DNA of 64,000 nt from Gaiellasilicea sp037720595 (GTDB lineage Bacteria > Actinomycetota > Thermoleophilia > Gaiellales > Gaiellaceae). Below are positions 16,566-24,787 of the stretch, in pieces (the first letter of the stretch is position 1; every line of letters begins with the position of its first letter). Location of the stretch: contig JBBJLW010000002.1 in NCBI GenBank assembly GCA_037720595.1, forward strand, positions 1 to 64,000. Reading direction: 5' to 3'. A program made the position numbers and the translations under genes. A model generated the notes under the pieces. It had not been told where the DNA came from and made no database searches. It saw only the letters and a program-made list of their open reading frames with translations.

Positions 16566-17431
16566 TGGTCGTCCCGGGGCAGGAGGCGCAACGCCTCCTC
16601 GAGCGGCAGGGGTCGAACCTCGAGGTCTTCGAGGCGCGCGCCCGCGTACACCAATTGACGAAGCACCTGCTCGGGCTCCGGTGCGTGGATAACGACGCGA
16701 CTGCCGTTCTCGCTGACCTCACCCACGAGATCGGGAGGAAGCGGCTCCCGGCGAAAGCTGATCCGGCCGGCGCCTGCGCGAGCTCGGATCTCGTCCACCG
16801 ACCCGCTGGCGGCAACACGGCCCCGGTCGATCACCACGACGGTCGTCGCGAGCGCTTCCGCCTCCTCGAGGTAGTGGGTCGTGAGGAGAACGGCGCCATC
16901 GGAGGAGACGAACTCGCGAATTGCCTCCCACACCGCTGTGCGCGCCTCGAGATCGAGTCCGGTGGTGGGCTCGTCGAGGACGACGAGCTCAGGATTGCCG
17001 GCAAACGCCAGCGCTACGGCAAGTCGCCGGCGCTCGCCTCCCGACAGACCCCCGGTCTGGCGACGGGCGAGCTTGCTCAGCCCAAAACGATCCAGCAGGG
17101 AGGCGGCGCTTCGCGGCTTCGGGTAGTGGGCGCAGACGAGGTCGACGATCTCGCCGACGCGGAGCGTCCCCGGGAATGCCATCTCTTGCGGCGTCGTCCC
17201 GAGACGACAGCGAGTCGTCGGAATCCGCGGATCGCGGCCGAAGAGCGTGGCGACACCTCGATCGGGGCGGCGGAGGCCGAGGAGCAGCGAGAGCGACGTC
17301 GTCTTGCCGGCCCCATTCGGCCCGAGCAGGGCTACGATCTCACCGCGGGCCGCCTCGTAGGAGACGTTGTCGAGCGCCCGGATCTCTCCGAAGGACTTCG
17401 AGGCGCCCTCGAGCCGTGCAGCGACGCTCAT
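16562..17431 (-). CDS. ABC transporter ATP-binding protein of the TOMM cluster
   Basis: The start is ATG 17431, sharing ATGA with the CPBP protease stop; the product is 289 residues. It has Walker A (GPNGAGKTT), a Q-loop, the signature LSGGERRRLAVALA, Walker B (LVVLDEPTTGLD) and an H-loop (TTHYLEEAE). The C-terminal 70 residues resemble the extension of drug-export ATPases (CcmA/DrrA type). It pairs with the ABC-2 permease immediately downstream. The role in the cluster (secretion of mature product, self-protection, or both) is inferred from position. Confidence 0.93.
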   Translation of the reverse strand: MSVAARLEGASKSFGEIRALDNVSYEAARGEIVALLGPNGAGKTTSLSLLLGLRRPDRGVATLFGRDPRIPTTRCRLGTTPQEMAFPGTLRVGEIVDLVCAHYPKPRSAASLLDRFGLSKLARRQTGGLSGGERRRLAVALAFAGNPELVVLDEPTTGLDLEARTAVWEAIREFVSSDGAVLLTTHYLEEAEALATTVVVIDRGRVAASGSVDEIRARAGAGRISFRREPLPPDLVGEVSENGSRVVIHAPEPEQVLRQLVYAGARLEDLEVRPLPLEEALRLLPRDDQ

Positions 17432-17925
17432 CCTGGCTGGGTCTCGGCCCGGGCGGCCCGAAGGGCGCCCGCGACGAGCAGGTTGTAGATGACGTGCGCG
17501 GCCACAGGCGCTAGGAGCGTTCCCGTCAGGAGGTAGAGGCCGCCGAAGGTCGCTCCCGTGACGACATGGACTCGCCGGCCGTGGGCGTGGGCGAGAGCGA
17601 AGGCGGCTGTGGCAGCGGCGAACGCGGCGAACACGGGAATCGTCAGTGCCAGACCTCCTAGGAACAGCCATCTCCAGAGAACTTCCTCGACCGTCGCCCA
17701 GCCGACGATGAAGCCCGTCCGCGACGCCCCGGCCGAGCCGACCGCGACGGGGCGGCGCCGCGCGGTGACCGAGTAGAGCGCCGTCCCGAGCGTGAGACCC
17801 GCGGCAGTTGCGAGGGCGGGCGATATCCGGAGTTCCGTCGGAGCGGGAATGTCGATTACGAGGGGGAGAGCAAGCGCGAGCGTCGCCCCGAGCGCGATCC
17901 GCGACCACAGACCGGCAGGAGTCAT
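17428..17925 (-). CDS. CPBP (CAAX/Abi) family intramembrane protease of the TOMM cluster
   Basis: This 165-residue membrane protein overlaps both neighbours by ATGA. The CPBP catalytic signature is complete: EE-x3-R at Glu80, Glu81 and Arg85 (TVEEVLWRW), His113 in FALAHAHG, and H-x3-N at His144 and Asn148 (AAHVIYN). CPBP/CAAX homologues occur in many RiPP clusters, where they are proposed to remove leaders or give self-immunity. Placement between the modification and transport genes fits either role. At 165 residues it is short for the family, so it may be a minimal catalytic core. Confidence 0.88.
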   Translation of the reverse strand: MTPAGLWSRIALGATLALALPLVIDIPAPTELRISPALATAAGLTLGTALYSVTARRRPVAVGSAGASRTGFIVGWATVEEVLWRWLFLGGLALTIPVFAAFAAATAAFALAHAHGRRVHVVTGATFGGLYLLTGTLLAPVAAHVIYNLLVAGALRAARAETQPG

Positions 17926-18728
17926 TCCGTACCCTCCGTCTCCGCGCGACCCACGGCGAGGAGATAGACCGTCGACTCGTCGACCCCGTTCAGACCCAGA
18001 ATCCCGTCGACGACGGAGTCGTAGTAGCCGCCGATCGGCAGCGCCGCGAGCCCGAGCGCGGCGGCGGTGAGCAGCGCGTTCTGCATCGCGTGACCCGCCT
18101 CGACGAGCGTGAAGCGATAGCCACGCTGCCCGTACTTGAAGCGGCAGCGCCAGAACACGCCCGCGATCGCCATCACCAGAGGGGCGCGGGCGAGCGCCGG
18201 ATCGACGAGAGCCGCAGCAAGGCAGGCGGCGTCAGCCGGGAGCCGCTCGAGGCATCGCCCGAATGGATCGAAATGATGAACGCTCGCCGGCACGCCGTCG
18301 ACGCGGTTCGCAAAGACGTAGAGCTCGAGCGGGTAGAGGGCGCCGCCAGATGGAATCGTGCGGCGCCCATGGCTCAGGCATCCGTTGAGCGCGCAAGTCA
18401 GCGTCGCCAACTCGACGAGCGAGAGGCGAGAGTCGGGCGCGGGTGCACGCGAGCGGCGCGTGACGAGAGCCTGACCGAGCTCGGCACGCGGCCACACCGG
18501 CTCGGGAAGCAGCAGCCGAGGACGCTGGCTGTGCCGCCGGCCGGCGCGAGCGACCGAGAGCTGCAGGTCGGGGTGTTGCTCGAGCAGACGGATGCCGCGG
18601 GCACTCGCTCCGGCCGACGAGGGATAGAGCTTTGCTGCCTCGTGATACGTCTCCGCGGGATCGTCCAGCGCAACGCCGTCGCCGTACACGACCGAAGCGA
18701 GCTGGATGGTGGGCACTCGAGAGGTCAC
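17922..18728 (-). CDS. SagB-type FMN-dependent azoline dehydrogenase
   Basis: The start is GTG 18728, overlapping the YcaO stop (GTGA); the product is 268 residues. It belongs to the nitroreductase-fold SagB family: RLSLVELATLTCALNG, the conserved RTIPSGGALYPLELYVFA, HHFDPFGRCLERL and a C-terminal GHAMQNALLTAAALGLAALPIGGYYD. SagB enzymes oxidise peptide thiazolines and oxazolines made by the YcaO complex to aromatic thiazoles and oxazoles using FMN. Its presence predicts that at least some rings of the product are aromatic. Confidence 0.92.
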   Translation of the reverse strand: MTSRVPTIQLASVVYGDGVALDDPAETYHEAAKLYPSSAGASARGIRLLEQHPDLQLSVARAGRRHSQRPRLLLPEPVWPRAELGQALVTRRSRAPAPDSRLSLVELATLTCALNGCLSHGRRTIPSGGALYPLELYVFANRVDGVPASVHHFDPFGRCLERLPADAACLAAALVDPALARAPLVMAIAGVFWRCRFKYGQRGYRFTLVEAGHAMQNALLTAAALGLAALPIGGYYDSVVDGILGLNGVDESTVYLLAVGRAETEGTE

Positions 18729-20044
18729 GGAAAAGGATGGGGCCAGGGGTTCAGATCGTCCAAGAATCGACCCGGTCGCGTCAACGTGTCCTTTGTGGAC
18801 AGGTGGAGGAGGCGCGTCGCGCCCTGGAAGCGGGCGACGTGAGGCACATCGAGCGCGCAGAGGCCCGGCGCCACTGTCTTGATCACCCTCAGGCCGGTCT
18901 CGCGGACATCGGGGGCGGTCACATCGACGGCGTACGCTCTGGAGCCTGCGGCGGCGATCCGTTCGACCAGTTCCTCGACTCGCTCCTCAGCCGAAGAAGC
19001 GTCGAGTCTCGGCACCTCCGAGCTTCGGTGCAGAGACCCGGAGGTCAGGAACTCAGCGGCCGCGGCATGCGCGTCGTCAGCGTAGAACCGGATGTGGTCC
19101 TCGAGCGTCAGCACGTCGGTCGCATCTGCCGCGAACGTCCGCTCCGGCTCGACGAGCGCGAGCTTGCGTGCCGCCGAGCGTGTCGCGAACGCCTCGGCGA
19201 GCGCCTTGAACCACGCCTGCTCGAGCGTCGGAGCGGCAGCCGCACCGACGCCGAGAGCCGCTCCCGAGCCTGGCGCCAGCACAACACCGAGCACGATCGG
19301 CAGACCGTGAAAGCTTGAGAGGTCGACCGCGCGATACTCGAGGCCGGTCGGCTCGAAGTAACGATCGGCGAGCTCCACGAGCCGCGGGTCGTCGCGCCAG
19401 TCGAGGAGAGGCGGCGACAACCGGTTCGCCCACACGAGCATGAAGGCGTCTCGCTCCAGCAGCTCGAGGAGCCCGCGTTCGGTGGCTTCGATCTCCGAGG
19501 TGGCGCAGGCGAGTCCGCTGCTCGTCGCGTAGCCGATCCGAGACTCGCCAGTGCGGACGGCGTCGGCGAGGAACACGAGCTCGACGGGCAGCCAGGCAGG
19601 TTGGCCACTCGCGAGATCGACGCCGTCGACCCAACGGAGCCGCGTCCCGCTCCCGAAGGGGACGAAGGGGAACCTCGGCCGGGCGTACTGCTCCGCGCTG
19701 AAGAGGCCGAAGGACCCAGGGTGAACGGCTACGCCGCTCAACTCGTCCGCCGTGGCGACGACGAAGCGCTCGTACGGCAGGTAGCTGGCGCTGTAACGCT
19801 CGACGCTTTCACCGATCGCCGCCGCCACCGCCTCGCGCCGCGAGCGGCCGGTGCCGTTCGCGGAGACGACGTGATCGAGCGAGCAACCGATCAGCTCGTC
19901 GGCGGTAGCCGGCACCGTGGAGACCCGGAACAGAGGTGGCTCGTCGGTGCCTGCGAGAGTCTCGTCGAGCCGGCAGATCACCCCGACTCGGGGTGAGACG
20001 AGCGGCCGCATCCGAGCCGGTACAGCTTCGAGCAGCGGGTTCAT
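18725..20044 (-). CDS. YcaO-domain azoline-forming cyclodehydratase (TOMM D protein)
   Basis: The 439-residue protein starts at ATG 20044, sharing ATGA with the C-protein gene. It has the YcaO core: GTGRSRREAVAAAIGESVERYS, YATSSGLACATSEIEATERGLLELLERDAF, VGAAAAPTLEQAWFKALAEAFATR and a late FYADDAHAAAAEFL. The C-terminus ends NPWPHPFP, matching the PxPxP tail known to matter for catalysis in TOMM cyclodehydratases. The enzyme uses ATP to activate backbone amides so that Cys and Ser side chains cyclise. It is separate from the C protein, not fused. Confidence 0.94.
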   Translation of the reverse strand: MNPLLEAVPARMRPLVSPRVGVICRLDETLAGTDEPPLFRVSTVPATADELIGCSLDHVVSANGTGRSRREAVAAAIGESVERYSASYLPYERFVVATADELSGVAVHPGSFGLFSAEQYARPRFPFVPFGSGTRLRWVDGVDLASGQPAWLPVELVFLADAVRTGESRIGYATSSGLACATSEIEATERGLLELLERDAFMLVWANRLSPPLLDWRDDPRLVELADRYFEPTGLEYRAVDLSSFHGLPIVLGVVLAPGSGAALGVGAAAAPTLEQAWFKALAEAFATRSAARKLALVEPERTFAADATDVLTLEDHIRFYADDAHAAAAEFLTSGSLHRSSEVPRLDASSAEERVEELVERIAAAGSRAYAVDVTAPDVRETGLRVIKTVAPGLCALDVPHVARFQGATRLLHLSTKDTLTRPGRFLDDLNPWPHPFP

Positions 20045-20979
20045 CGGATCACCGGATTCGCTTCGTACCAGGGGAGCGGCGACGCGGAGCGGTTCGCCGG
20101 GGAACAGGCGGGACAGCGAGGAACGCGCAGGAGCGCATGGGCACGTACTTCGAAGGTGCCGGTCGTCTCGATCGTCAGCACGGATCCGGGGAGCGCTGGA
20201 TCGCGTAGCGCGATCCAGCGGACGACGACGTGGGCCGTCGCAGCAACGACGAGCGCTTCGAGCGCTGCCGGGAGAAGACAGGCGCGGCGAACAGGTCGTA
20301 GCTCTGCGAGGTCGTCGGCACAGCCGCTCGTCGAGTTACGACGAAGGAGAAGGCACTCGTGGCACGCCGTCTCGTGTGGGATTACGAGTGGGCCGATCGT
20401 CGCGGTCGCTCCGTCGTAGTCCCCGGCCGGAAGCCACACGCCGCCCTCATCGAGCGCACGGCGGTTCCACGCCTCGAACGTCGATCGCTCCGCGGGCGTG
20501 GCGAGTACGACGGTGAGGTCCACCGAGCGACCCGGGGGCGAACACACAGTTCCGATTCCGGATGCGCGCAGCACGCGAGCGAGAGGTTCGGCCAGAGCCG
20601 CCGCACCGACGATTGCGACCGCCGCGGTGTCGAGCCGCGCCCGCAGGATCGATACCGGGAGGGACGAGATCTCGGCCAGGGCCTCCGCATCGGCCAGGCG
20701 ACCTTCGTCGGGACCTTCGACGAGCAACCGGTTCTCGGCGAGGAGCTCGAGCGCGCCTGTGACTGCTTGCGAGACCGGACGACCGACGATGTCGATCAGC
20801 TCGTCGGTCGTCCGGTTGCCGTCGAGGAGCGGCAGGAGTCGAGGCAGCAGGGTTCTGGCCGCGGCTCCGGAGAACCGGACGACGGTGCCGGAGTGCTCGA
20901 GAAGCAGAGCGTTCTCCGTTGTCGCGAGCCGGTACCACGGCTTCAGCAGCGGCCGCTCCGGGACGGCAAGGCGCTCCAT
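20041..20979 (-). CDS. TOMM leader-peptide-binding / E1-like C protein
   Basis: The ATG at 20979 follows the precursor stop by 3 nt; the product is 312 residues. The N-terminal about 90 residues (LLKPWYRLATTENALLLEHS, LLDGNRTTDELIDIV, LLAENRLLVEGP) look like the winged-helix leader-recognition element of cyclodehydratase C proteins. The remainder is a reduced E1/ThiF-like domain with TAAVAIVGAAALAEPLARVL. Four cysteines in two CxxC pairs (Cys206/Cys209 in ACHECL and Cys289/Cys292 in RCPACS) form the expected structural zinc site. It should bind the precursor leader and deliver the core to the YcaO partner. Confidence 0.9.
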   Translation of the reverse strand: MERLAVPERPLLKPWYRLATTENALLLEHSGTVVRFSGAAARTLLPRLLPLLDGNRTTDELIDIVGRPVSQAVTGALELLAENRLLVEGPDEGRLADAEALAEISSLPVSILRARLDTAAVAIVGAAALAEPLARVLRASGIGTVCSPPGRSVDLTVVLATPAERSTFEAWNRRALDEGGVWLPAGDYDGATATIGPLVIPHETACHECLLLRRNSTSGCADDLAELRPVRRACLLPAALEALVVAATAHVVVRWIALRDPALPGSVLTIETTGTFEVRAHALLRVPRCPACSPANRSASPLPWYEANPVIR

Positions 20980-20982
20980 CCG

Positions 20983-21120
20983 TCAGGGACAGAACGCAAC
21001 GCACGCGCAGCAGGAGCAGCTGCAGCAGCTGATGTCGATGTTGAGGGCGAGCGATGCGTTGCCCGCTCCTCTGGTCTCCGCGGTGAGCTCGAGAAGCTCG
21101 GCGGTGAGGCGGCTGAACAT
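20983..21120 (-). CDS. TOMM/LAP precursor peptide with Cys/Ser-rich core
   Basis: This 45-residue peptide begins at ATG 21120 behind a good ribosome site (GAAAGGACAAGCC). The first 30 residues form a leader (LTAELLELTAETRGAGNASL region, no cysteine). Residues 31-45 form the core SCCSCSCCACVAFCP: seven Cys and three Ser in fifteen residues, so up to ten azol(in)e rings are possible in principle. There is no double-glycine cleavage site. The stop is 3 nt before the C-protein start and no terminator separates them, so precursor and enzymes lie on one message. No dehydratase or cycloaddition enzyme is nearby, which argues for a linear azole peptide over a thiopeptide. Confidence 0.9.
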   Translation of the reverse strand: MFSRLTAELLELTAETRGAGNASLALNIDISCCSCSCCACVAFCP

Positions 21121-21301
21121 TGGCTTGTCCTTTCTCGTCGGGGCTGGAGAGGCGCCGTCTGCGGGAGTCCGGTCTCTGCGAGCATGCCGATTCGGACGGG
21201 GCTCTTTGTCACAGCTCTGCAACAGATGTGTTCCGATTTCGTGCAGCCGTGAAATAAGATCGACTAATGCGACGGATTATCGGCACTGGTACCATCCGCA
21301 C

Positions 21302-22522
21302 GTGCTCGCCACGCCCCAATTCGACGTGCTGGTGATCGGCAGCGGCGCCTCCGGACTCGCCGCTGCGGTCTCGTCGGAGCGGGCGGGTGCGCGCGTCGCC
21401 CTCGCGACCAAGGGATCGATCCAAGCCTGCAACTCGGCGAAGGCACAAGGCGGGATCCAGGCATCGTTCGGGGAGGACGACTCGCCCGAGCAGCATGCCG
21501 CCGACGTCTGGAAGAGCTCCCACGAGAGCGCCGACATGCGACTCGTCGAGGCGCTGACCGGTGACGCGCGGAGCGCGATCCACTGGCTCGAGGACCTCGG
21601 TGTCGAATTCACCAGGGACAGTGTCAACGGCGCCCCTGCGGGGCGACGTGGCGGCTACCGGCTCGCTCGGTGCGGCGGCGCATCCGCGAAGCGCCTACTC
21701 CAGGTCGGCGACCGCACCGGCCATGCAATCACGAAGGCGCTGCGCGAGGCCTTCGAAGCCGGTGCCGGCACGCTCTTTGCGAACAGTCCGCTCCAGAGCC
21801 TCGAACCTCTCGCGAACGGCTGGCGAGCGCGCTGCGGCGAACACGAGCTCGATGCGGCGACGGTCGTGCTCGCGGCCGGCGGGCGCTGCTTCAAGGTGGC
21901 CGAGGAGCGGGGCGAGCTCTCGACCAACCATCCGAACGCGACGGGCGAGGTGACGCGCCTCGCAGTCGACCTCGGCGCCGAGGCTCGCGACCTCGACGAG
22001 CTCCAGTACCACCCGAACGGCGGCGCGTGGCCGGAGACGATGCAGGGCTACTCGATCCCGGAGACGACGCGCGCCTACGGCGCCGTGCTCCTGAACGCGG
22101 ACGGCGAGGAGTTCACCGACTCCCTCGGCACCCGGGACGTCGGCAGCCAGCCGATCTTCGCCGAGGTCGCGAGCGGCAAGGGGGTGGAGACGGAGGACGG
22201 CCGGCCCGCGGTCTATCTCGATACGACCCGGATCGCGCAGGACGACGCGGAGATCTCCCTGCCGTACATGCTGCGGCGGTACCGTGGCGCCGGCATCGAT
22301 CCGCTCGAGGAGAAGATCCTGACCTACCCGGTGCTCCACTACCAGAACGGCGGCCTCGTGATCGACACCGACGCGCAGACGACCGTCGAGGGCCTCTACG
22401 CGTGCGGCGAGATCGCCGGTGGCACCCACGGCCGCAACCGGATGATGGGAAACTCGCTGCTCGAGTGCTGCGTCTTCGGGCGCCGCGCCGGCCGGGCAGC
22501 CGCAGAGAAGGCGAGCACATGA
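21302..22522 (+). CDS. FAD-dependent fumarate reductase/aspartate oxidase-type flavoprotein
   Basis: The start is GTG 21302 (VLATPQFDVLVIGSGASGL); the product is 406 residues. The Rossmann GSGASGLAA, AKAQGGIQASFG, ELQYHPNGGAWPET, GAVLLNADGEEFTD and the C-terminal ACGEIAGGTHGRNRMMGNSL identify the FAD-binding domain shared by SdhA, FrdA and NadB. The helical C-terminal domain of full-length NadB or SdhA is absent, so this is a short soluble form. It is coupled by ATGA to the fumarase alpha gene, which points to fumarate/succinate or a related dicarboxylate as substrate. It is divergent from the TOMM precursor gene across 181 bp. Confidence 0.85.
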   Translation: MLATPQFDVLVIGSGASGLAAAVSSERAGARVALATKGSIQACNSAKAQGGIQASFGEDDSPEQHAADVWKSSHESADMRLVEALTGDARSAIHWLEDLGVEFTRDSVNGAPAGRRGGYRLARCGGASAKRLLQVGDRTGHAITKALREAFEAGAGTLFANSPLQSLEPLANGWRARCGEHELDAATVVLAAGGRCFKVAEERGELSTNHPNATGEVTRLAVDLGAEARDLDELQYHPNGGAWPETMQGYSIPETTRAYGAVLLNADGEEFTDSLGTRDVGSQPIFAEVASGKGVETEDGRPAVYLDTTRIAQDDAEISLPYMLRRYRGAGIDPLEEKILTYPVLHYQNGGLVIDTDAQTTVEGLYACGEIAGGTHGRNRMMGNSLLECCVFGRRAGRAAAEKAST

Positions 22523-23418
22523 GCACCACGATGACCACCGATCTCCAGCACGCCGTCGAGGACGCCGCCGCCCACCTCTACGTCTGGGCGCTGAAGGACA
22601 TCCCCCAGGACCTGCGCGACGCGCTGGCGGCTGCGCTGGAGCGGGAGACCTCGGTCACCGGCCAGCGCGTCCTCCAGACGATCCACCGCAACGTGAACAT
22701 CGCCGACGACCAGAAGAACCTCGTCTGTCAAGACACCGGGATCGCGGTCTACACCTGCCGCGTCGGCGAGCACTTCCCGCTCCATCCGACCCGGATCTAC
22801 GAGGCGCTCCGCGACGGAACCGGCCGCGCGACCGTCGAGCATCCGCTCCGCTCGAACGCCGTGCACACGATCACGCGCGAGAACACCGGCCCGAACATCG
22901 GGTACCGCCTGCCGATCGTCCACTGGGAGTTCATCCCCGACTGGGACGGGCTCGACGTCAAGTGCGTCCCCAAGGGCTCGGGCTCGGAGAACATGAGCTT
23001 CCTGAAGATGTGTGTCCCCGCCGACGGGGTGAAGGGGATCAAGGAGTTCGTGCTCGAGTCGATCGTGGGCGCCGGCGGCAAGCCGTGCCCGCCCGGGATC
23101 GTCGGGGTCGGGATCGGCGGCACCGCCGACTACGCGATGTACCTCGCGAAGGAGGCGATCACCCGGCCGGTCGGGACGCGGAACCCCGACCCGCTCGTGG
23201 CCGAGCTCGAGGACGAGCTCTACGGCCTGCTGAACGAGACCGGGATCGGGCCGATGGGGCTCGGCGGCGACGTGACCGTGCTCCAATGCCACATCGAGCA
23301 CGCCGACACGCACATGACGCTGAATCCGGTCGCGGTCAACTACCAGTGCTGGGCTGCGCGGCGCGCCTCCGTCCACGTCAACGCGCAGGGCAACCTCGAC
23401 TACGACCGGGAGTTCTAG
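22519..23418 (+). CDS. Class I (Fe-S) fumarate hydratase, alpha/N-terminal subunit
   Basis: The 299-residue subunit starts at ATG 22519, overlapping the flavoprotein stop. Class I fumarase/tartrate dehydratase features: NLVCQDTGIAVYTC, ENMSFLKMCVPADG, GGKPCPPGIVGVGIGGTADYA, and VTVLQCHIEHADTHMTLNPVAVNYQCW. The cysteines of CQDTG, the CPPG region and LQCH are candidates for the 4Fe-4S cluster ligands. With the beta subunit downstream it should reversibly hydrate fumarate to malate, or act on a related hydroxy-dicarboxylate. Confidence 0.92.
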   Translation: MSTTMTTDLQHAVEDAAAHLYVWALKDIPQDLRDALAAALERETSVTGQRVLQTIHRNVNIADDQKNLVCQDTGIAVYTCRVGEHFPLHPTRIYEALRDGTGRATVEHPLRSNAVHTITRENTGPNIGYRLPIVHWEFIPDWDGLDVKCVPKGSGSENMSFLKMCVPADGVKGIKEFVLESIVGAGGKPCPPGIVGVGIGGTADYAMYLAKEAITRPVGTRNPDPLVAELEDELYGLLNETGIGPMGLGGDVTVLQCHIEHADTHMTLNPVAVNYQCWAARRASVHVNAQGNLDYDREF

Positions 23419-23421
23419 GCA

Positions 23422-24009
23422 ATGGCGAACCACACCGTCACGTTCCCGGTCACCGATCCGCAGGAGATCCTGAAGCTGCGCGCCGGCGACGAGGTGACCG
23501 TCCAGGGCCACATCATCGGGATCCGCGACCGCACCCAGATCCGGATCTTCGACCAGGGCATCGAGCCGCCGCTGGATCTCTCCGGCGCCTTCCTCCTCCA
23601 TACGGCGCCGGGCGTCCGCAAGCTCGAGAACGGCCGTTACGAGAAGGTCTGCATCGGCACGACGACGAGCGCCCGCATGGTGCGCTTCACCGAGCCGCTC
23701 GGCCGTCAGTACGGCGTGCGCGCGATCTGCGGCAAGGGCGGTCTCCCTGACGAGGCGATCGCGCCGATGCACGAGCTCGGGATGGTCTACTTCGCGATCG
23801 TCGGCGGCGCGGCTGCGCTCGAGACGACACAGATCGAGGAGATCGAGGACGTGTTCTGGGAGGAGCTGATGCCCGAGTGCCTCTGGAAGTTCCGCGTCAA
23901 GGACTTCGGGCCGCTCATCGTCGGAATCGACGCCCACGGCAACTCCCTCTTCCACGACGTCCAGACTGCCGCCCAGGAAAAGCTGAAGGAGCTCTATGCC
24001 CGCCTTTGA
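23422..24009 (+). CDS. Class I fumarate hydratase, beta/C-terminal subunit
   Basis: The 195-residue subunit starts 3 nt after the alpha stop. Motifs typical of the swivelling C-terminal domain are present: GDEVTVQGHIIGIRDRTQIR, AFLLHTAPGV, IGTTTSARMV, AICGKGGLPDEAIAPM, GMVYFAIVGGAAAL and DAHGNSLF near the end. Its end overlaps the start of the phosphosulfolactate synthase gene by 14 nt, so all four genes from 21302 probably form one translation-coupled operon. Confidence 0.92.
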   Translation: MANHTVTFPVTDPQEILKLRAGDEVTVQGHIIGIRDRTQIRIFDQGIEPPLDLSGAFLLHTAPGVRKLENGRYEKVCIGTTTSARMVRFTEPLGRQYGVRAICGKGGLPDEAIAPMHELGMVYFAIVGGAAALETTQIEEIEDVFWEELMPECLWKFRVKDFGPLIVGIDAHGNSLFHDVQTAAQEKLKELYARL

Positions 24010-24778
24010 GGACTTCCTCGACCTGCCCTCGCGGACCGCGAAGCCGCGTGAGAGCGGGCTGACCCATGTGATGGACAAGGGTCTCAACATCCGCGAGATC
24101 GAGGGGCTCTTCGACACCGCGGGCGACTACGTCGACATCGTCAAGCTCGGCTGGGGCACGAGCTACGTGACCCGGAACCTCGAGAAGAAGATCGCGCTCT
24201 ACCGCTCCTTCGAGACACCGATCGTCTGCGGCGGGACGCTCTTCGAAGCCGTCTACGCGCGCGACAAGCTCGACGGCTTCAAGCGCTGGCTCGAGCACTT
24301 CCGCTTCTCGCACGTCGAGATCTCGGACGGAACGCTCGACATCCCGCGCGAGCGCAAGCTCGAGCTGATCGCCGATTTCGGTCGCGACTTCACGGTGCTC
24401 TCCGAGGTCGGTTCGAAGGACTCGAACGTCGTCTTCGCTCCCTATCAATGGGCCGAATGGATCAAGGAAGAGCTCGAAGCCGGTGCCTGGAAGGTGATCA
24501 CCGAGGCCCGCGAGGGCGGCACCGCAGGAGTCTTCCGCAAGGACGGCGAGATGCGCACCGGGCTGATCGACGAGATCGCGCATTCGATCGACTTTCACGA
24601 TCTGATCTTCGAGGCCCCCGCGACAGGCGCGCAGGCATGGTTCGTGAAGCAGTTCGGCCCGGAGGTCAATCTCGGCAACATCGCGCCGGAGGAAGTGATC
24701 CCGCTCGAGACGCTTCGACTAGGGCTCCGTGGCGACACGCTGAAGGAGATCCTGCTCGGAGACGGCGTCACGGCGTAG
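23996..24778 (+). CDS. comA: Phosphosulfolactate synthase (ComA family)
   Basis: The 260-residue protein overlaps the fumarase beta gene by 14 nt. It matches ComA throughout: VDIVKLGWGTSYV, VCGGTLFEAVYA, FSHVEISDGTLDIPRERK, TVLSEVGSKDSN, GAWKVITEAREGGTAGVFR, DLIFEAPATGAQAWFVKQFG, EVNLGNIAPEEVIPLETLRL and GLRGDTLKEIL. ComA condenses phosphoenolpyruvate with sulfite to phosphosulfolactate, the first step of coenzyme M synthesis in methanogens and of sulfolactate formation in some bacteria. ComB/ComC partners are not in this window. Sulfite could come from the sulfate-assimilation genes at 34-37 kb. Confidence 0.88.
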   Translation: MPAFEDFLDLPSRTAKPRESGLTHVMDKGLNIREIEGLFDTAGDYVDIVKLGWGTSYVTRNLEKKIALYRSFETPIVCGGTLFEAVYARDKLDGFKRWLEHFRFSHVEISDGTLDIPRERKLELIADFGRDFTVLSEVGSKDSNVVFAPYQWAEWIKEELEAGAWKVITEAREGGTAGVFRKDGEMRTGLIDEIAHSIDFHDLIFEAPATGAQAWFVKQFGPEVNLGNIAPEEVIPLETLRLGLRGDTLKEILLGDGVTA

Positions 24779-24787
24779 CCTCCGCGC

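Noticed and set aside
20983..21120. Thiopeptide or lanthipeptide precursor
   Set aside because: The Cys/Ser-rich core suggests it, but no dehydratase, cycloaddition enzyme or lanthionine cyclase is near; only cyclodehydratase and dehydrogenase genes are present, so a linear azole peptide is the simpler call.
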